A stretch of DNA of 64,000 nt from Omphiscola glabra (GCA_964017045.1 OZ024794.1:3985501-4049500), one strand, 5' to 3'; positions 31,955-43,806 are shown, counted from the stretch's first letter. A program made the numbers and translations. The notes: a model not told the origin generated them from the sequence alone.

Positions 31955-33087
31955 CACAGTCAAACACTAGGTGAGTGTACAAGTCTAACACTAGGTGAGT
32001 GTACAAGTCTAACACTAGGTGAGTGTACATAGTCTAACCCTGGGTGAGTGTACAAGTCTAACACTAGGTGAGTGTACAAGTCTAACACTAGGTGAGTGTA
32101 CAAGTCTAACACTAGGTGCGTGTACAAGTCTAACACTAGGTGAGTGTACATAGTCTAACCCTGGGTGAGTGTACAAGTCTAACACTAGGTGAGTGTACAA
32201 GTCTAACACTAGGTGAGTGTACAAGTCTAACACTAGGTGAGTGTACAAGTCTAACACTAGGTGAGTGTACATAGTCTAACACCAGGTGAGTGTACATAGT
32301 CTAACCCTGGGTGAGTGTACAAGTCTAACACTAGGTGAGTGTACAAGTCTAACACTAGGTGAGTGTACAAGTCTAACACTAGGTGAGTGTACAAGTCTAA
32401 CACTAGGTGAGTGTACATAGTCTAACCCTGGGGGAGTGTACACAGTCTAACACTAGGTGAGTGTACAAGTCTAACACTAGGTGAGTGTACATAGTCTAAC
32501 ACTAGGTGAGTGTACAAGTCTAACACTAGGTGAGTGTACAAGTCTAACACTAGGTGAGTGTACATAGTCTAACCCTGGGTGAGTGTACAAGTCTAACACT
32601 AGGTGAGTGTACAAGTCTAACACTAGGTGAGTGTACAAGTCTAACACTAGGTGCGTGTACAAGTCTAACACTAGGTGAGTGTACATAGTCTAACCCTGGG
32701 TGAGTGTACAAGTCTAACACTAGGTGAGTGTACAAGTCTAACACTAGGTGAGTGTACAAGTCTAACACTAGGTGAGTGTACAAGTCTAACACTAGGTGAG
32801 TGTACATAGTCTAACACCAGGTGAGTGTACATAGTCTAACCCTGGGTGAGTGTACAAGTCTAACACTAGGTGAGTGTACAAGTCTAACACTAGGTGAGTG
32901 TACAAGTCTAACACTAGGTGAGTGTACAAGTCTAACACTAGGTGAGTGTACATAGTCTAACCCTGGGGGAGTGTACACAGTCTAACACTAGGTGAGTGTA
33001 CAAGTCTAACACTAGGTGAGTGTACATAGTCTAACACTAGGTGAGTGTACATAGTCTAACCCTGGGTGAGTGTACACAGTCTAACCT
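31955..33087. repeat. 24/26-bp minisatellite with 535-bp higher-order period
   Basis: The main unit is CTAACACTAGGTGAGTGTAC plus AAGT (24 bp). The variant has CATAGTCTAACCCTGGG. The order of variants at about 32015-32272 recurs identically at 32550-32807, so a block of roughly 535 bp was duplicated. Confidence 0.95.
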
Positions 33088-33455
33088 ATTTCATTCTTAT
33101 ATTTATATATTCCATTTTCCTACCCACGCCTACTATAACGTTTATGTACATTGTGTACTGGCCGTGTACACATCTTGAGTTGACAAGGATAGCTTAGTCA
33201 ATAACGATCACGTAGATCCTGCGCGTGCAACGATTATTGCCCATGGCATATATATTGCCTTTTACATTGCCTTATATTTAATCAAGTTACAAGGCATAAT
33301 ATTTGCAGTGGGGGTTAACTCCCTTCTGGGGCGGATGACCTAATTGGTTTGTAGGCGTGTTGAAGACGATGATTGACAGTTGCTGAGAAGCAATTAACCT
33401 TATATGCAAAGTTTCATCATCATTTTTTTCGCTACTTGACTTGATGAATGTGATT
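33088..33455. other. intergenic, no gene seen
   Basis: Unique sequence between the 24-bp array and the hAT-type element. Confidence 0.5.
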
Positions 33456-33913
33456 CAGTGGTGTAGCTTTGGGGGAGGGGTAAGAAAAGAGGGGGGTGCT
33501 AAGGAGGCACAATGCTTTTTTCTTTTTTAAAGTAGTCATAGAAAAGAAACTAAATATGGCGCCCTCACTCTAACAAAATATGGCGCCCTTGCTCTAACCA
33601 AATATGGCGCCCCACTGTAACCAAAAATTGCGCCCTCACTCTCATACACGAAATCTCCAAATGTTCCACAATTCTGCAGTTTTTCAATATCAAGGGGAAA
33701 ATAACAGTCACACAAGTCATTGGTGTAAAAAAAAAAGGGGGGGGGGGGGGTTGTACGGGGTTGTCCGCCCCGGGTGGCACACTTTTTCTTTATAGGGAGG
33801 TGCAGCAATTTCAGTCAATTGCAGAGGAGTTTTTCTTGATAGGGGACAGCAAAATCTTGACCCGCCCCGGTTGGCACTTAACCTAGGTACGCCACTACCT
33901 AGGTACGCCACTG
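33456..33913 (+). mobile_element. hAT-type element, CAGTGGYGTAGC family, longer form
   Basis: Starts CAGTGGTGTAGCTTTGG and ends CTAGGTACGCCACTG, with that terminal motif duplicated at the right end (33883-33913). The interior has tandem AATATGGCGCCCTCACTCTA units. No target-site duplication found, so boundaries are less certain. Confidence 0.65.
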
Positions 33914-34019
33914 CTAAGAGTGATCGCTTATAACCTAATCAAACAGAGGAGTGAGCGATGTTATCCTTGCTGATAACAACCGTCACAAATAGAAGAGTTG
34001 AAAGTTGTAGTTGTAATGG

Positions 34020-34372
34020 GTTGTCTGGTGAGCTGATGTCTAAGCCTCAGTACTGGGTACAAGTTGTCTGGTGAGCTGATGTCTAAGCCTCAGTACTGGG
34101 TACAAGTTGTCTGGTGAGCTGATGTCTAAGCCTCAGTACTTGTCTGGTGAGCTGATGTCTAAGCCTCAGTACTGGGTACAAGTTGTCTGGTGAGCTGATG
34201 TCTAAGCCTCAGTACTGGGTACAAGTTGTCTCTTGAGCTGATGTCTAAGCCTCAGTACTGGGTACAAGTTGTCTGGCGAGCTGATGTCTAAGCCTCAGTA
34301 CTGGGTACAAGTTGTCTGGTGAGCTGATGTCTAAGCCTCAGTACTGGGTACAAGTTGTCTGGTGAGCTGATG
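34020..34372. repeat. 43-bp minisatellite, eight copies
   Basis: The unit is GTCTGGTGAGCTGATGTCTA followed by AGCCTCAGTACTGGGTACAAGTT. One copy has lost GGGTACAAGT. Copies are almost identical. Confidence 0.94.
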
Positions 34373-34439
34373 GCAAAAAGCGAACTTTCTTAAGATGACT
34401 GCAAGATTGACAAAAATCCAACAAAGTGCCTCCATTGTT

Positions 34440-35348
34440 CGCCTTGACTCCTTTGCTAGTCTTGTCTCCATTGCTTGCCTTGACTCCACTGCTAGTCTTG
34501 TCTCCACTGCTAGTCTTGTCTCCACTGCTCGGCTTGACTCCACTGCTAGTCTTGTCTCCACTGCTCGCCTTGACTCAACTGCTAGTCTTGTCTCCACTGC
34601 TCGCCTTGACTCAACTGCTAGTCTTGTCTCCACTGCTCGCCTTGACTCAACTGCTTGTCTTGTCTCCACTGCTAGTCTTGTCTCCACTGCTAGTCTTGTC
34701 TCCACTGCTCGTCTTGACTCCACTGCTAGTCTTGTCTCCACTGCTAGTCTTGTCTCCACTGCTCGCCTTGACTCCACTGCTTGTCTTGTCTCCACTGCTA
34801 GTCTTGTCTCCACTGCTCGCCTTGACTCCACTGCTAGTCTTGTCTCCACTGCTAGTCTTGTCTCCACTGCTCGCCTTGACTCCACTGCTAGTCTTGTCTC
34901 CACTGCTAGTCTTGTCTCCACTGCTCGTCTTGACTCCACTGCTAGTCTTGTCTACACTGCTAGTCTTGTCTACACTGCTAGTCTTGTCTACACTGCTAGT
35001 CTTGTCTACACTGCTAGTCTTGTCTACACTGCTAGTCTTTATTCCACTGCTAGTCTTGGCTCCACTGCTAGTCTTGGCTCCACTGCTAGTCTTGTCTCCA
35101 CTGCTAGTCTTGTCTACACTGCTAGTCTTGTCTACACTGCTAGTCTTGTCTACACTGCTCGTCTTGACTCCACTGCTAGTCTTGTCTACACTGCTAGTCT
35201 TGTCTACACTGCTAGTCTTGTCTACACTGCTAGTCTTTACTCCACTGCTAGTCTTGGCTCCACTGCTAGTCTTGGCTCCACTGCTAGTCTTGTCTCCACT
35301 GCTAGTCTTGTCTACACTGCTAGTCTTGGCTCCACTGCTAGTCTCGTG
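34440..35348. repeat. 18-bp minisatellite, about 50 copies
   Basis: The unit is CACTGCTAGTCTTGTCTC, with CTCGCCTTGACTC, TACACTG and GGCTCCACTG variants in blocks. The 18-bp period keeps two plus-strand frames (about 310-320 codons) and one minus-strand frame open. They encode only TASLVS-, PLLVLS- or ESRRAVETRLAV-type repeats and show no independent coding evidence. Confidence 0.95.
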
Positions 35349-36885
35349 TCATCCTTAATTTAACACAGATCAAAAGAGACTGACGTAGATAAGAAAGAGT
35401 GCTTCTATTTGGGAGTTTTTCCTTTTCATGACTGTCAGCCGCCTCGTCAATCATTCAGATGTGTGACATTAACTGCAGTTGCCTGTTCAATGCAGTCACG
35501 TCGCGTGTCTTTTGAACCGGATGTCTGTCTTAGTACAGTCCTGGGCTGTCGGTCTTACTGCTGTCCTAGGCTGTCGATCTTAGTGCTGTGCTGGAAAGTG
35601 AGTTTGCGTGCAGCCTACAAACATAACCCAGCCATCTCCAAACAACATGACCCAGCCATCTCGAGACAACACAATTTCTGCAAAGCTTGTCCCTCTCGAC
35701 CGACGTCTTAATGCGTCATTGACACCAAAGCTTAGTGTCTTGCAGTGGGTCAGATCTTCGGGTTGGCAGTAACAGGGGGGGGGGCCGCTTTTTTCAATTT
35801 GATGAAGGTGGTGGCATCGTGAAATAGGGTGGCAAAAATGTCCCCCCCCCCACAAGGTGATACGCTACTTCACACTGCATCTATCAGCGCTAAAATTAGA
35901 CTTGGCGATCAGGGCCAACCCCTTTCTCCCAACATCAACTAAATTCCATTCTGTTGAATCTATATAGTCCAACTATAAATACAAAAATTAAAATAAAATA
36001 ATATATTTGTCAAATGAAACAAATCATCTTAACTAATAACATCCAATTTTGTTTTCTGTAGTTAACAAGCTGCCGACTTTGTCAGCAAGCTGCCGACTTT
36101 GTCAACCCCTCACCAGAACTATTGTGTGGATAAATTCAAAATGCATTGACGCATTTTGGCACATACCTGAATTTATATTGATGTTATCAGGATTCAACAT
36201 TCCACGGGAGGGCAGCAGATTTGGGGTGTCTCTTCACCTCATTGTGTTTAGACTAATACTTCATTGAAAGGTGTTACTAAATAGTAATCACAGCATTAAA
36301 TTATCTAATTCTGTATTAGTAAGTAATGCTGTTTTCTAAATATCATTTCAACTATTTATTTCACTAGGCTTCTTCATTATGAAATGAAATGTTAAACTAA
36401 CAAATCCATACAAAAGCAGGTCGGAACAAAAAACTAGTATAATTAATTAACCTTCCTAAATATTTCCACTTGAAACTAGATACAAAAAGATTTTAAAATA
36501 CAGTTATGTAGAAATTTCAGCATGTGAATATATATACTAATAACTATACTAATAAAATACTAATAACTATATAATAACTATACTTTTAAAGCATGATGAA
36601 ATTATAAAATTAAATGCCCTACTTAATTTAAAAGTTGATATCATTTTGTGTAGAAATAGAAATTGATAGCAGATTGCCAATAATGTTTGATATTTAGCTA
36701 GACCTAATTTCAATTATTATAAGTTGACCTTTATTCCGTATTGCTCCGCGTAAAGGCCACCTCCCCCCCCCCCCCCATTATTATTTTGTCTTTATAAAAG
36801 GGATGTTGCTTAAAAATAAAATTTAAAAAAAAAATGAAAATACCGGTTTAAAAAATTATATTTAAACGACATCAAATATATCGAG
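35349..36885. other. intergenic, no gene seen
   Basis: 35525-35595 has three diverged copies of a roughly 29-bp CTGTCCTGGGCTGTCGGTCT unit. 35765-35862 is bounded by poly-G and poly-C runs. 35930-36885 is AT-rich unique sequence. Confidence 0.5.
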
Positions 36886-36887
36886 CG

Positions 36888-37690
36888 TTGCTATATTTCA
36901 GCTATTTGGTTTCTATATTTCGGATATCTGGTTCCTATATTTCATTTCCGATATTTGGCTCCCATGTTTCCGCTACTTGGTTCCCATGTTTCCGCTATTT
37001 GGTTCCTATATTTCCGATAATTGGTTCCTATATTTTTTATATTTGGTTCCTATATTTTCTATGTTTGGCTCCTATATTTTCGATATTTGGCTCCTATTTT
37101 TTCTATATTTGGCTCCTTTATTTTCGATATTTGGCTCCTATATTTTCTATATTTGGCTCCTTTATTTTCGATATTTGGCTCCTATATTTTCGATATTTGG
37201 CTACTATATTTCCGATATTTGGCTCCTATATTTTCGATATTTGGCTCCTATATTTTCGATATTTGGCTCCTATTCGATATTTGGCTCCTATATTTTCGAT
37301 ATTTGGCTCCTATATTTTCGATATTTGGCTCCTATATTTTCTATGTTTGGCTCCTATATTTTCGATATTTGGCTCCTATTTTTTCTATATTTGGCTCCTT
37401 TATTTTCGATATTTGGCTCCTATATTTTCTATATTTGGCTCCTTTATTTTCGATATTTGGCTCCTATATTTTCGATATTTGGCTACTATATTTCCGATAT
37501 TTGGCTCCTATATTTTCGATATTTGGCTCCTATATTTTCGATATTTGGCTCCTATTCGATATTTGGCTCCTATATTTTCGATATTTGGCTCCTATATTTT
37601 CGATATTTGGCTCCTATATATTCGATATTTGGCTAGTATATTTTCGATATTTGGCTCCTATATTTTCGATATTTGGCTCCTATATTTCCC
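36888..37690. repeat. 22-bp minisatellite with 283-bp higher-order period
   Basis: The unit is GATATTTGGCTCCTATATTT plus TC, about 36 copies. A deletion variant CTCCTATTCGATATT occurs at 37268 and 37551, and neighbouring variants repeat with the same 283-bp spacing. All three plus-strand frames stay open (220-270 codons within the array), encoding hydrophobic FSIFGSYIFDIWLLY-like repeats. This is an artefact of a stop-free unit. Confidence 0.95.
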
Positions 37691-37747
37691 TAATATCATT
37701 CAGTGACATGTACTTAATGTTTGAACAATGTTTTCTCCAGGTGGAGA

Positions 37748-38095
37748 TGGGCTTGTTGTTGGTTGTGTTGGCTTGGGTTGTGTTGGCTTGGGTTGTGTTG
37801 GCTTGGGTTGTGTTGGCTTGGGTTGTGTTGGTTTGGGTTGTGTTGGCTTGGGTTGTGTTGGCTTGGGTTGTGTTGGCTTGGGTTGTTTTGGCTTGGGTTG
37901 TGTTGGCTTGGGTTGTGTTGGCTTGGGTTGTGTTGGCTTGGGTTGTGTTGGCTTGGGTTGTGTTGGCTTGGGTTGTGTTGGGTTGTGTTGGCTTGGGTTG
38001 TGTTGGCTTGGGTTGTGTTGGCTTGGGTTGGCTTGGCTTGGGTTGTCTTGGGTTGGGTTGGCTTGGGTTGTGTTGGCTTGGGTTGTGTGAGAGGG
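37748..38095. repeat. 15-bp minisatellite TTGTGTTGGCTTGGG
   Basis: About 23 copies, G/T only on the + strand apart from one C per unit. The frame from 37021 runs through both this array and the 22-bp array, but nothing outside the arrays is conserved. Confidence 0.95.
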
Positions 38096-38244
38096 CTGCC
38101 TGAAAAAAGCACTGGGTGCAGAAAACATAGAATATATTTTTAAAAAATTACTGACGTACCTAAACAAGGGTAGGTACTTAATATATCTTGACAGTGGGGA
38201 ATTAGGGAGATGACGCAGGAACAATCGATGCTTGGTCAACCGAT

Positions 38245-38390
38245 AACACCACTCTCAATCATATCCAAAGAACACCACTCTCAACCATATCCATAAGGCA
38301 CCACTCTCAACCATATCCATAAGGCACCACTCTCAAACATATCCATAAGGCACCACTCTCAAACATATCCATAAGGCACCACTCCACCTT
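38245..38390. repeat. 26-bp repeat, five to six copies
   Basis: The unit is CACCACTCTCAACCATATCC plus ATAAGG, with C/A variation (AACC or AAAC). Confidence 0.93.
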
Positions 38391-38460
38391 TTTTCTGACT
38401 AATGGTAACATCATATAAAAGTAAATAATCCAATCCATACCACCAACCCTTTACTGACAA

Positions 38461-38872
38461 TCAACCCTTCCACCCTCAATCCATCTCAACCCTTCCACCC
38501 TCAATCCATCTCAACCCTTCCACCCTCAATCCATCTCAACCCTTCCACCCTCAATCCATCTCAACCCTTCCACCCTCAATCCATCTCAACCCTTCCACCC
38601 CCAAGCCATCTCAACCCTTCCATCCCCCAAGCCATCTCAACCCTTCCATCCCCCAAGCCATCTCAACCCTTCCATCCCCCAAGCCATCTCAACCCTTCCA
38701 CCCCCAAGCCATCTCAACCCTTCCATCCCCCAAGCCATCTCAACCCTTCCACCCCCCAAGCCATCTCAACCCTTCCACCCCCAAGCCATCTCAACCCTTC
38801 CATCCCCCAAGCCATCTCAACCCTTCCATCCCCCAAGCCATCTCAACCCTTCCATCCCCCAAGCCATCTGTA
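38461..38872. repeat. 25/26-bp C-rich minisatellite
   Basis: The unit is CCATCTCAACCCTTCCACCC plus TCAAT or CCAAG. About 16 copies; the first five are the TCAAT form and the rest the CCCAAG form, showing block expansion. Confidence 0.95.
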
Positions 38873-39354
38873 CCATCACGCCAAACGTTTTACTCCATTA
38901 TTTCAGGCAAGTGCCGTAAAAAGCCTTGATTTGTCTGGATCTATAAAAAAAAAAAAGAAGGAATGAGAGGAGAGGCTGCTGAAGTGTAGGGAACGAAGGG
39001 TGGAGAGACGGGGGAGTGGAGGGGACGGGGGGAGTGGAGAGACGGGGGAGTGGAGGAAGGGGACGCTGCTAATCAAAACCGCGTCGATTATTTTTTAAAC
39101 TAAATAGAGTGTGCTGCGAGATAGAACGAGCAAATATACATCAGAGGCTATAACAAATGTCCAAGTAATGTCGACGAACTGTGTCAACAGGAGGGCAAAT
39201 AGTAACATAGCTATGTGTCTAATGGAAGCTTGCTGGGCCTCTAATACGGCAGGGTGCTCCACCGCCAGGCGATGTTGGTCGGACTTCATTGTCTGGCTAA
39301 AGATACGTCTGTGCGGTGACTTCTTGAATTGCTGAAACCGCACATCGTACATGT
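38873..39354. other. intergenic with G-rich repeats at 38985-39062; no gene seen
   Basis: Repeated AGACGGGGGAGTGGAGG units are followed by about 290 bp of unique sequence. The unique part is open on both strands but shows no recognised protein motif. Confidence 0.5.
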
Positions 39355-39535
39355 GATATGGCTGTGATGTCAGGTCTTCTTTGGCTGAGACAACACATCG
39401 TACAGGTGTAATATGGCTGTGATGTCAGGTCTTCATTGGCTGAGACCCCACATCATACAGGTGTATTAAGGATGTGATGTCAGGTCTTCATTGGCTGAGA
39501 CCGCAAATCGTACAGGTGTAATATGCCTGTGACAT
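39355..39535. repeat. about 57-bp repeat, three to four copies
   Basis: The unit contains GGCTGTGATGTCAGGTCTTC, ATTGGCTGAGAC and CATCGTACAGGTGTAATA. Copies are moderately diverged. Confidence 0.9.
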
Positions 39536-39589
39536 GGAGTTTTATTAATTAGAGAATTTAAAAAGAAGAAATTATTTTTGGTAGCCGTG

Positions 39590-39767
39590 TACGGCATTGA
39601 TATTACCATTTAAATTACGCATGTGTAACCGTTTATAGCTTCAACGTGAACATTTTAATGACGGCTGTTCGGCTGGTTATAGCTTCAACGTTAACATTTA
39701 TATGACGGTTGTGGGATTGTATGGCCTTCCCATCAACATTTAAATTACCCCCATGGCCGTGCACGGC
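39590..39767. repeat. diverged precursors of the 38-bp array
   Basis: Blocks such as GCCGTGTACGGCATTGA, TTCAACGTGAACATTT and AATGACGGCTGTTCGGC look like decayed relatives of the 38-bp unit that follows. Confidence 0.55.
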
Positions 39768-41592
39768 TTTGGGGTTAACCAATGACGGCCGTGGCCGTGT
39801 ACGGCTTTGGGGTTAACCAATGACGGCCGTGGCTGTGTACGGCTTTGGGGTTAACCAATGACGGCCGTGGCTGTGTACGGCTTTGGGGTTAACCAATGAC
39901 GGCCGTGGCCGTGTACGGCTTTGGGGTTAACCAATGACGGCCGTGGCCGTGTACGGCTTTGGGGTTAACCAATGACGGCCGTGGCCGTGTAGGGCTTTGG
40001 GGTTAACCAATGACGGCCGTGGCTGTGTAGGGCTTTGGGGTTAACCAATGACGGCCGTGGCTGTGTAGGGCTTTGGGGTTAACCAATGACGGCCGTGGCT
40101 GTGTAGGGCTTTGGGGTTAACCAATGACGGCTGTGGCTGTGTAGGGCTTTGGGGTTAACCAATGACGGCCGTGGCTGTGTACGGCTTTGGGGTTAACCAA
40201 TGACGGCCGTGGCTGTGTAGGGCTTTGGGGTTAACCAATGACGGCCGTGGCTGTGTACGGCTTTGGGGTTAACCAATGACGGCCGTGGCTGTGTAGGGCT
40301 TTGGGGTTAACCAATGACGGCCGTGGCTGTGTACGGCTTTGGGGTTAACCAATGACGGCCGTGGCTGTGTACGGCTTTGGGGTTAACCAATGACGGCCGT
40401 GGCTGTGTACGGCTTTGGGGTTAACCAATGACGGCCGTGGCCGTGTACGGCTTTGGGGTTAACCAATGACGGCCGTGGCTGTGTACGGCTTTGGGGTTAA
40501 CCAATGACGGCCGTGGCTGTGTAGGGCTTTGGGGTTAACCAATGACGGCCGTGGCCGTGTACGGCTTTGGGGTTAACCAATGACGGCCGTGGCCGTGTAC
40601 GGCTTTGGGGTTAACCAATGACGGCCGTGGCCGTGTAGGGCTTTGGGGTTAACCAATGACGGCCGTGGCTGTGTAGGGCTTTGGGGTTAACCAATGACGG
40701 CCGTGGCTGTGTAGGGCTTTGGGGTTAACCAATGACGGCCGTGGCTGTGTAGGGCTTTGGGGTTAACCAATGACGGCCGTGGCTGTGTACGGCTTTGGGG
40801 TTAACCAATGACGGCCGTGGCTGTGTACGGCTTTGGGGTTAACCAATGACGGCCGTGGCTGTGTAGGGCTTTGGGGTTAACCAATGACGGCCGTGGCTGT
40901 GTACGGCTTTGGGGTTAACCAATGACGGCCGTGGCTGTGTACGGCTTTGGGGTTAACCAATGACGGCCGTGGCTGTGTACGGCTTTGGGGTTAACCAATG
41001 ACGGCCGTGGCTGTGTACGGCTTTGGGGTTAACCAATGACGGCCGTGGCTGTGTACGGCTTTGGGGTTAACCAATGACGGCCGTGGCCGTGTACGGCTTT
41101 GGGGTTAACCAATGACGGCCGTGGCCGTGTAGGGCTTTGGGGTTAACCAATGACGGCCGTGGCTGTGTAGGGTTTTGGGGTTAACCAATGACGGCCGTGG
41201 CTGTGTAGGGCTTTGGGGTTAACCAATGACGGCCGTGGCTGTGTAGGGCTTTGGGGTTAACCAATGACGGCCGTGGCTGTGTACGGCTTTGGGGTTAACC
41301 AATGACGGCCGTGGCTGTGTAGGGCTTTGGGGTTAACCAATGACGGCCGTGGCTGTGTACGGCTTTGGGGTTAACCAATGACGGCCGTGGCTGTGTACGG
41401 CTTTGGGGTTAACCAATGACGGCCGTGGCTGTGTACGGCTTTGGGGTTAACCAATGACGGCCGTGGCTGTGTACGGCTTTGGGGTTAACCAATGACGGCC
41501 GTGGCTGTGTACGGCTTTGGGGTTAACCAATGACGGCCGTGGCTGTGTACGGCTTTGGGGTTAACCAATGACGGCCGTCGCTGTGTAGGGCT
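39768..41592. repeat. 38-bp GC-rich minisatellite, about 48 copies
   Basis: The unit is AATGACGGCCGTGGCYGTGT then ASGGCTTTGGGGTTAACC. Nearly all variation is at two positions, C/T in GGCYGTG and C/G in GTASGG. The combinations occur in repeating runs. Each unit has several CpG sites and a GTTAAC palindrome. Confidence 0.97.
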
Positions 41593-41637
41593 GTTAGGCC
41601 TACTCTTTAATTGTTAAATTGTGTTTGCTTTGTATTG

Positions 41638-41808
41638 CATATGACTGTTTATGACTGCATATGACTGTTTATGACTGCATATGACTGTTTATGACTGCAT
41701 ATGACTGTTTATGACTGCATATGACTGTTTATGACTGCATATGACTGTTTATGACTGCATATGACTGTTTATGACTGCATATGACTGTATATGAATGCAA
41801 ATGACTGT
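41638..41808. repeat. 20-bp minisatellite
   Basis: The unit is ATGACTGCATATGACTGTTT, about eight copies. 41870-42085 continues with a degenerate ACTGGTACTCTGCATTATG repeat. Confidence 0.93.
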
Positions 41809-42344
41809 AATAAAATTTCTTGGCTGTACGACTGCTGTCTAGTCCAAATTGTGCGCTGGAATTCGGGCACTATGACTGGTACTCTTTATTTTTGCTGATA
41901 CTCAGCAAGTCATCATTACTGCTGGTACTCTGCATTACGACTGGTACTCTGCTTTACGACCGGTAATCTACAATATGGCTGGCAATCAGTAAAATGGCTG
42001 GCACTAAACATCATGACCGGCACTCTGCATTATGCATGACTGGCACACAGCGTTATGGCTAATGGTTGCCATTCTGTATTATGCATGACTAGCTGTTACA
42101 CAGGCGTCCTTGTTTACATCGTGAAACGCGTGTATGAACTCTGGATGACCCCAAGTTTGCCAACGCGACGGGGTGTGGCTTAATTACAAATTGTCTCCCT
42201 TGACCTTGATTACAAATTATAAATACAGTCTGTAGATGTAGAAATCTTTAGAATATACGAGACGGGTCGTGTCACTTGTACAATGCAGAACCCATTTCTG
42301 GAAAATTCTATAAAAAAGATATTAATTACACCTATTGACATTGG

Positions 42345-42838
42345 AATGGAGAGCTGAGAGAGACATGAGCTGAGTCGGCTGAGAGAGATGAGCTGAAAGA
42401 GAGATGAGCTGAGAGAGAGCTGAGATGAGAGAGAGATGAGATGAGAGAGAGATGAGAGAGAGATAAGAGAGAGATGAGATGAGAGAGAGATGAGCTGAGA
42501 GAGATGAGGTAAAGAGAGATGAGATGAGATGAGAGAGAGATGAGAGATAAGAGAGAGATGAGATGAGAGAGAATTGAGTTTAGAGAGAGATGAGCTGAGA
42601 GAGGGATGAGGTAAAGAGAGATGAGCTGAGAGAGAGAGAGATGAGCTGCGATGAGCTGAGAGAGAGATGAGCTGAAAGAGAGATTAGCTGAGGTGAGCTG
42701 AGAGAGAGATGAGCTGAGAGAGAGATGAGCTGAGGGAGATGAGCTGAGAGAGAGATGAGCTGAGAGAGAGATGAGCTGAGAGAGATATGAGCTGAGAGAG
42801 AGATGAGCTGAGAGAGAGAGATGAGCTGATGGAGATTC
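42345..42838. repeat. 490-bp purine-rich GAGAGATGAGCT tract
   Basis: Irregular units of GAGAGAGATGAGCTGA and GAGATGAGATGA. It is strongly purine-biased on the + strand, interrupted mainly by T and C in TGAGCTG. Confidence 0.94.
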
Positions 42839-42884
42839 GCTATTACGATACGAGACAAAGATTTGTTTATTAATACACATGTAT

Positions 42885-43300
42885 TTATTGTGTGTTTGTA
42901 TGTTCCTTCTTCACCATTGTACCGGTACAAGTTCAACATTGCAGACCTGTTTACTCTTACGATTTTAGCGTACAATGTACCATTTGGACGTGTATACATT
43001 ATCTTTACTGTAGGTTTATTTTTACTATTAAGATAATTTATTGAATGATTTTGTAACGATATTGTACGATTTTAAGAGTTTGAGGGTAAACAGGTCTGCC
43101 ATTGTACTGTAAGTTACTGTAAGTCAATAGCCTTAGTTTTATTCTGTTTGATTTTGCATTTTAAATTAAGTTAATAAATTATTATTTGTAATTAGCCCTA
43201 GTTCGGGTATCGCTTCTTTATGACTTTTTTTAATGAATGGTATCGTCCTTTGTTGTGTACTGTTTGTCACGAGCCATTTATTAACATTCTCTTCACTTAC
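42885..43300 (+). mobile_element. LTR-like element, family B (copy 1, degenerate)
   Basis: Shares ordered blocks with the reverse complement of 60970-61450: ATTGTACCGGTACAAG, GTAAGTCAATAGC, TTTGTAATTAG.CC, GGTATCG and TTTGTTGTGTACTGTTT ending near ACGAGCC. Ends not defined. Confidence 0.55.
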
Positions 43301-43535
43301 TAAGATATGTAGCACTGGCTCTCGGTGTTAAGGGTGTACGAGTTGATGACTAGGGTCATAGGTTCTACAATAACATTCAGCTGTCTAGTTTAATCAAACG
43401 CAAACAAGTATAATGGTGTATAGATGATAACAAATAAATTTGAATAACATTAATTGTAAGCATAGCCTCGGTTTATGACATGCGGGCCAAGTCAGCATTT
43501 AGGAATTAGGTGCTTCTGATTCAGGTTGATAAGGG

Positions 43536-43806
43536 CGGTAGAAATACGGCGGCCATTTTACATAGCGGTAGAAATACGGCGGCCATTTTACATAGCGGTA
43601 GAAATTCGGCGGCCATTTTACATAGCGGTAGAAATACGGCGGTTATTTTACATAGCGGTAGAAATACGGCGGCCATTTTACATAGCGGTAGAAATACGGC
43701 GGCCATTTTACATAGCGGTAGAAATACGGCGGCCATTTTACATAGCGGTAGAAATACGGCGGCCATTTTACATAGCGGTAGAAATACGGCGGCCATTTTA
43801 CATAGC
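43536..43806. repeat. 30-bp minisatellite with YY1-like core, nine copies
   Basis: The unit is CGGTAGAAATACGGCGGCCA plus TTTTACATAG. Copies are identical except two single-base variants (AAATTCGG at 43603, GGTTATTTT at 43639). It contains GGCCATTTT, resembling the YY1 core on the minus strand. Confidence 0.95.

Noticed and set aside
34395..35363. 322- and 310-codon open frames (TASLVS / PLLVLS repeats)
   Set aside because: They follow only from an 18-bp stop-free unit; two plus-strand frames and one minus-strand frame are open over the same DNA, with no conserved non-repeat sequence.
36888..38103. Open frames of 219-360 codons encoding hydrophobic repeats
   Set aside because: The 22-bp and 15-bp array units lack stops in all plus-strand frames; no start context, splice structure or homology.
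37700..38239. 179-codon minus-strand frame rich in KPTQP
   Set aside because: Complement of the 15-bp array, no independent coding signal.
39095..39352. Two opposite-strand frames of 74 and 85 codons in unique DNA
   Set aside because: No recognisable motif on either strand and no splice or promoter context.
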